From positions 944 to 8,138 of the forward strand of contig DHJN01000076.1 of assembly GCA_002404345.1 (NCBI GenBank): a stretch of 7,195 bases of DNA. The letters run 5' to 3'. Shown in pieces: positions 5,638-7,195 of the stretch; the stretch's first letter is position 1, and the number at the start of each line of letters is the position of its first letter. The notes below the pieces were generated by a model, which saw only the letters and a program-made list of their open reading frames with translations, was not told the DNA's origin and ran no database searches. Source of the DNA: Actinobacteria bacterium UBA4719 (lineage in GTDB: Bacteria > Actinomycetota > Actinomycetes > Actinomycetales > Dermatophilaceae). Position numbers and translations under genes: made by a program.

Positions 5638-6021
5638 CTAGCGCTCAACCGCCGCAGATCGGCGGACCATTCGTATCTCGGAAGCGCCGGTGACCTCATC
5701 CACTGTCGTGGCGCCCTCGATCCGGAAGCCGTGTCGGCTGTAGAACCCTTGAGCGCGCGCGTTCTCCGTGAGGACCCACACGGTGGTGGCATTGTCGCCG
5801 ACGGTGACCCGCAACAGGTCGTCAGCCACCCCGCTGCCTTGCTGCTCGGCAATGACATTGATGGAGTAGAGCTCCCAGTCCGTCGGGGCGTCTTCGTCGC
5901 GAGTGGCCCCGGCTGTGGCCAGACCGATGATCGTGCCAACCTCATCAATGGCCGCGGCGACCCTGGACTCGGGTTCATCCACCTCGAGGCGCAACCACCA
6001 TCGCCGAGCAGGGCAGCTCAT
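5638..6021 (-). CDS. GNAT-family N-acetyltransferase, short form lacking the usual N-terminal part
   Basis: A 127-residue GNAT domain. Motif A is WELYSINVIAEQQGSGVADD (49-68), with the acetyl-CoA pyrophosphate loop Q61-G-S-G64-V-A66. Motif B is TVWVLTENARAQGFYSRHGF (80-99). The protein begins around strand 2 (VAAAIDEVGTIIGLATAG, 21-38) and lacks the roughly 40 residues (first strand and helices 1-2) that in full-length relatives shape the acceptor site. No upstream in-frame extension exists: a stop codon lies five codons before the ATG, inside the preceding gene. The start overlaps the previous stop as ATGA, with GAAGG just upstream, so this short form is really translated from here. It could be a functional minimal GNAT, or a remnant kept in the operon. 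Its substrate cannot be predicted. Confidence 0.83.
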   Translation of the reverse strand: MSCPARRWWLRLEVDEPESRVAAAIDEVGTIIGLATAGATRDEDAPTDWELYSINVIAEQQGSGVADDLLRVTVGDNATTVWVLTENARAQGFYSRHGFRIEGATTVDEVTGASEIRMVRRSAAVER

Positions 6022-6338
6022 GAACCCTTCTGGCGGTCAAGGGCCTTCTCCAATCGCTCGACCTTGGCGGTGAGCTCCCCCTCAAAACCGGGGCGGATGT
6101 CGGCCTTGAGGACCAGGCTGACCCTCGGGCCAAACGCTCCAACGGCCTCGCAGGCTCGGCGCACGACGTCCATGCACTCCTCCCAGGTCCCCTCGACCGT
6201 GGTGAACATCGAGTCGGTCTGGTTGGGCAGACCTGAGTCCCGCACAATCTTGACTGCCGCAGCGACGGCCGCACTGACCGACCCCCTACCGTCCGGGTCA
6301 TCGGAACCGGATGGGGCGACGGAGAAGGCAATCAACAT
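6018..6338 (-). CDS. MTH1187/YkoF-family thiamine-binding protein (DUF77)
   Basis: A 106-residue protein matching the small ferredoxin-like MTH1187 family along its whole length: MLIAFSVAPSG at the start, SAAVAAAVKIVRDSGLPNQT (22-41), SMFTTVEGTWEECMDVVRRA (43-62) and PRVSLVLKADIRPG (71-84). Structures of this family bind thiamine or related pyrimidines at the dimer interface, and some members accompany thiamine transport genes, but none of those are present here. The ATG at 6338 is chosen because family members begin with this M-L-[IV]-A-F-S sequence. The reading frame is open far upstream, but only antisense to the DUF2127 gene. A TACGAT box seven bases before the ATG suggests a leaderless transcript. 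It is the first gene of the operon with the GNAT (4-bp overlap) and MarR. Confidence 0.9.
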   Translation of the reverse strand: MLIAFSVAPSGSDDPDGRGSVSAAVAAAVKIVRDSGLPNQTDSMFTTVEGTWEECMDVVRRACEAVGAFGPRVSLVLKADIRPGFEGELTAKVERLEKALDRQKGS

Positions 6339-6345
6339 GTACCCG

Positions 6346-6351
6346 ATCGTA
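6346..6351 (-). promoter_or_regulatory. -10 box of the thiamine-binding/GNAT/MarR operon
   Basis: TACGAT (minus strand, 6351-6346) matches TAnnnT well and ends seven bases before the ATG at 6338, implying a leaderless or near-leaderless mRNA. No clear -35 box is visible at 17-18 bp; that position falls inside the first codons of the divergent gene. Confidence 0.5.
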
Positions 6352-6356
6352 AGACC

Positions 6357-6362
6357 TAGGGT
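6357..6362 (+). promoter_or_regulatory. Candidate -10 box of the DUF2127 gene
   Basis: TAGGGT ends six bases before the ATG at 6369, again the leaderless arrangement. AGGG (6358-6361) could alternatively act as a weak ribosome-binding site. The box lies only five bases from the divergent -10 box, so the two promoters share one 30-bp gap and probably exclude each other. Confidence 0.4.
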
Positions 6363-6368
6363 CAGCAC

Positions 6369-7163
6369 ATGAGTTGGCGTCCCCTGGAGAACTTTGACTG
6401 GAACTCGCGTTCGTGCGGGCTGCACGGCCACGCCACCTACGCCCCCACCGAAGAGGTCCTTGCTGCAAAGTTGCAGGCGACCACCCCGTCGGGCCACGCG
6501 TGGCGCTGCCTGCGGTGTGGCGCCTACGTCCTGGGTCCGCCTCAGGGTTCGGGACCCGCCAATGCCGCACCGATCGTGTTGCGTGGCAAGGCTCTTCGCG
6601 ACGCGTTCATCTTGAGGTTCCTGGCTCTGGAACGGGGCATCCGGGGTCTGCTTCTCGTTGCCCTGGCCTACGGCATCTGGAGGTTCGACGGCTCGCGAGT
6701 GGCCCTCCAACGCGTGTTCGACGACTACCTGCCTGCGCTGAAGCCGCTGGCCAGCAAGCTCTCGATCGACATCCAGGAGAGCGGCCCGGTTCATCTGATC
6801 CAACAGGCGTTCACGGCCAAGCACTCCACGCTGCTTCTGGTGGCCGGCGGGGTGCTGCTCTACGGGATGATTGAGCTGACGGAGAGCGTGGGCCTGTGGT
6901 TGATAAAGCGCTGGGGCGAGTATGTCGCGGCGGTGGCCACGACGATCTTCATCCCGCTCGAGATCTACGAGCTGATCGAGAAGGTCACCTGGCTGCGCGT
7001 CACTGCCTTGGTCGTCAACCTCTTCGCGATCGCCTATCTGGTCTACACCAAGCGCCTTTTCGGGGTCCGCGGCGGACATGCGGCATTCGCGGCCGAGCGG
7101 CGAGAAGACTCGCTGCTCGAGCTTGAGAACGCAGCAACCTCCGCTGGTGCTCCTGTGAGCTAG
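6369..7163 (+). CDS. DUF2127 membrane protein with N-terminal Cys/His (zinc-ribbon-like) segment
   Basis: A 264-residue protein of unknown function. The first 50 residues hold CGLHGH (16-21) and WRCLRCG (45-51), a CxxH/CxxC arrangement that could bind one zinc ion. A linker leads to four hydrophobic segments (about 88-104, 152-170, 183-199, 207-227). The C-terminal half carries the conserved DUF2127 stretch: GLWLIKRWGEY (175-185), FIPLEIYELIEKVTWLR (194-210) and VYTKRLFG (225-232). A charged tail, AAERREDSLLELE (241-253), follows. I recall close actinobacterial relatives with the same two-part layout, so the N-terminal cluster is probably a real conserved part. Its role is unknown. The ATG at 6369 is 30 bp from the divergent operon. 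The stop is TAG at 7161-7163, and nothing recognisable follows before the window ends. Confidence 0.85.
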   Translation: MSWRPLENFDWNSRSCGLHGHATYAPTEEVLAAKLQATTPSGHAWRCLRCGAYVLGPPQGSGPANAAPIVLRGKALRDAFILRFLALERGIRGLLLVALAYGIWRFDGSRVALQRVFDDYLPALKPLASKLSIDIQESGPVHLIQQAFTAKHSTLLLVAGGVLLYGMIELTESVGLWLIKRWGEYVAAVATTIFIPLEIYELIEKVTWLRVTALVVNLFAIAYLVYTKRLFGVRGGHAAFAAERREDSLLELENAATSAGAPVS

Positions 7164-7195
7164 GTAACGGCCGCGCGTGAGGCAACAGCGCGTGA

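Noticed and set aside
5320..6372. 350-residue open frame on the plus strand
   Set aside because: It is antisense to the MarR, GNAT and thiamine-binding genes, all of which have clear family motifs. High-GC codon bias explains the open frame.
6339..7079. Upstream extension of the thiamine-binding protein frame to 353 residues
   Set aside because: The extra 247 residues are antisense to the DUF2127 gene and are low-complexity Q/R/D-rich. The family starts at the ATG at 6338.
1..7195. CRISPR, tRNA/rRNA, insertion sequence or attachment-site signals
   Set aside because: No spaced direct repeats, cloverleaf-like stretches, transposase motifs or terminal repeats were seen by eye.

Overview
The window looks like chromosomal DNA from a high-GC actinobacterium. 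The coding sequence is G+C rich, and several genes have -10 boxes placed 6-7 nt before their start codons, as expected for leaderless transcripts, which are common in that phylum. The protein families also fit: an IcmA-type acyl-CoA mutase, an MTH1187/YkoF-type thiamine-binding protein and a DUF2127 protein. I cannot place it more precisely than Actinomycetes. Coding density is high. The longest gene-free stretch is about 108 nt, and I see no tRNA, rRNA, CRISPR array, insertion sequence or phage gene.

Left edge (1-740): the 5' part of a B12-dependent acyl-CoA mutase large subunit on the minus strand, cut by the window edge. Its active-site residues point to isobutyryl-CoA rather than methylmalonyl-CoA. 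Its apparent promoter is occupied by a perfect 24-bp palindrome, a strong candidate operator.

Middle (747-5092): a cell-envelope glycan block. A GtrA-type membrane protein (plus) converges on, and overlaps by 68 bp, a family 2 glycosyltransferase (minus). Upstream of the glycosyltransferase on the same strand is a SAM-dependent methyltransferase. Transcribed divergently from the methyltransferase is a large polytopic protein that resembles GT-C/polyprenyl-sugar-dependent membrane glycosyltransferases. A reasonable model is that the GT2 charges a polyprenyl phosphate with a sugar, GtrA moves the lipid-linked sugar across the membrane, and the large protein uses it outside. The methyltransferase would modify a sugar or lipid intermediate. 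The chemistry is inferred from families only.

Right part (5113-7163): a compact minus-strand operon of a thiamine-binding MTH1187-family protein, a short GNAT acetyltransferase (ATGA overlap) and a MarR-family regulator (9-nt gap). A DUF2127 membrane protein with an N-terminal Cys/His cluster is transcribed divergently from only 30 bp upstream. The MarR protein is the only transcription factor in the window and is the obvious candidate reader of the palindrome in front of the mutase, but that link is a hypothesis. The last 32 nt (7164-7195) hold nothing I can identify.
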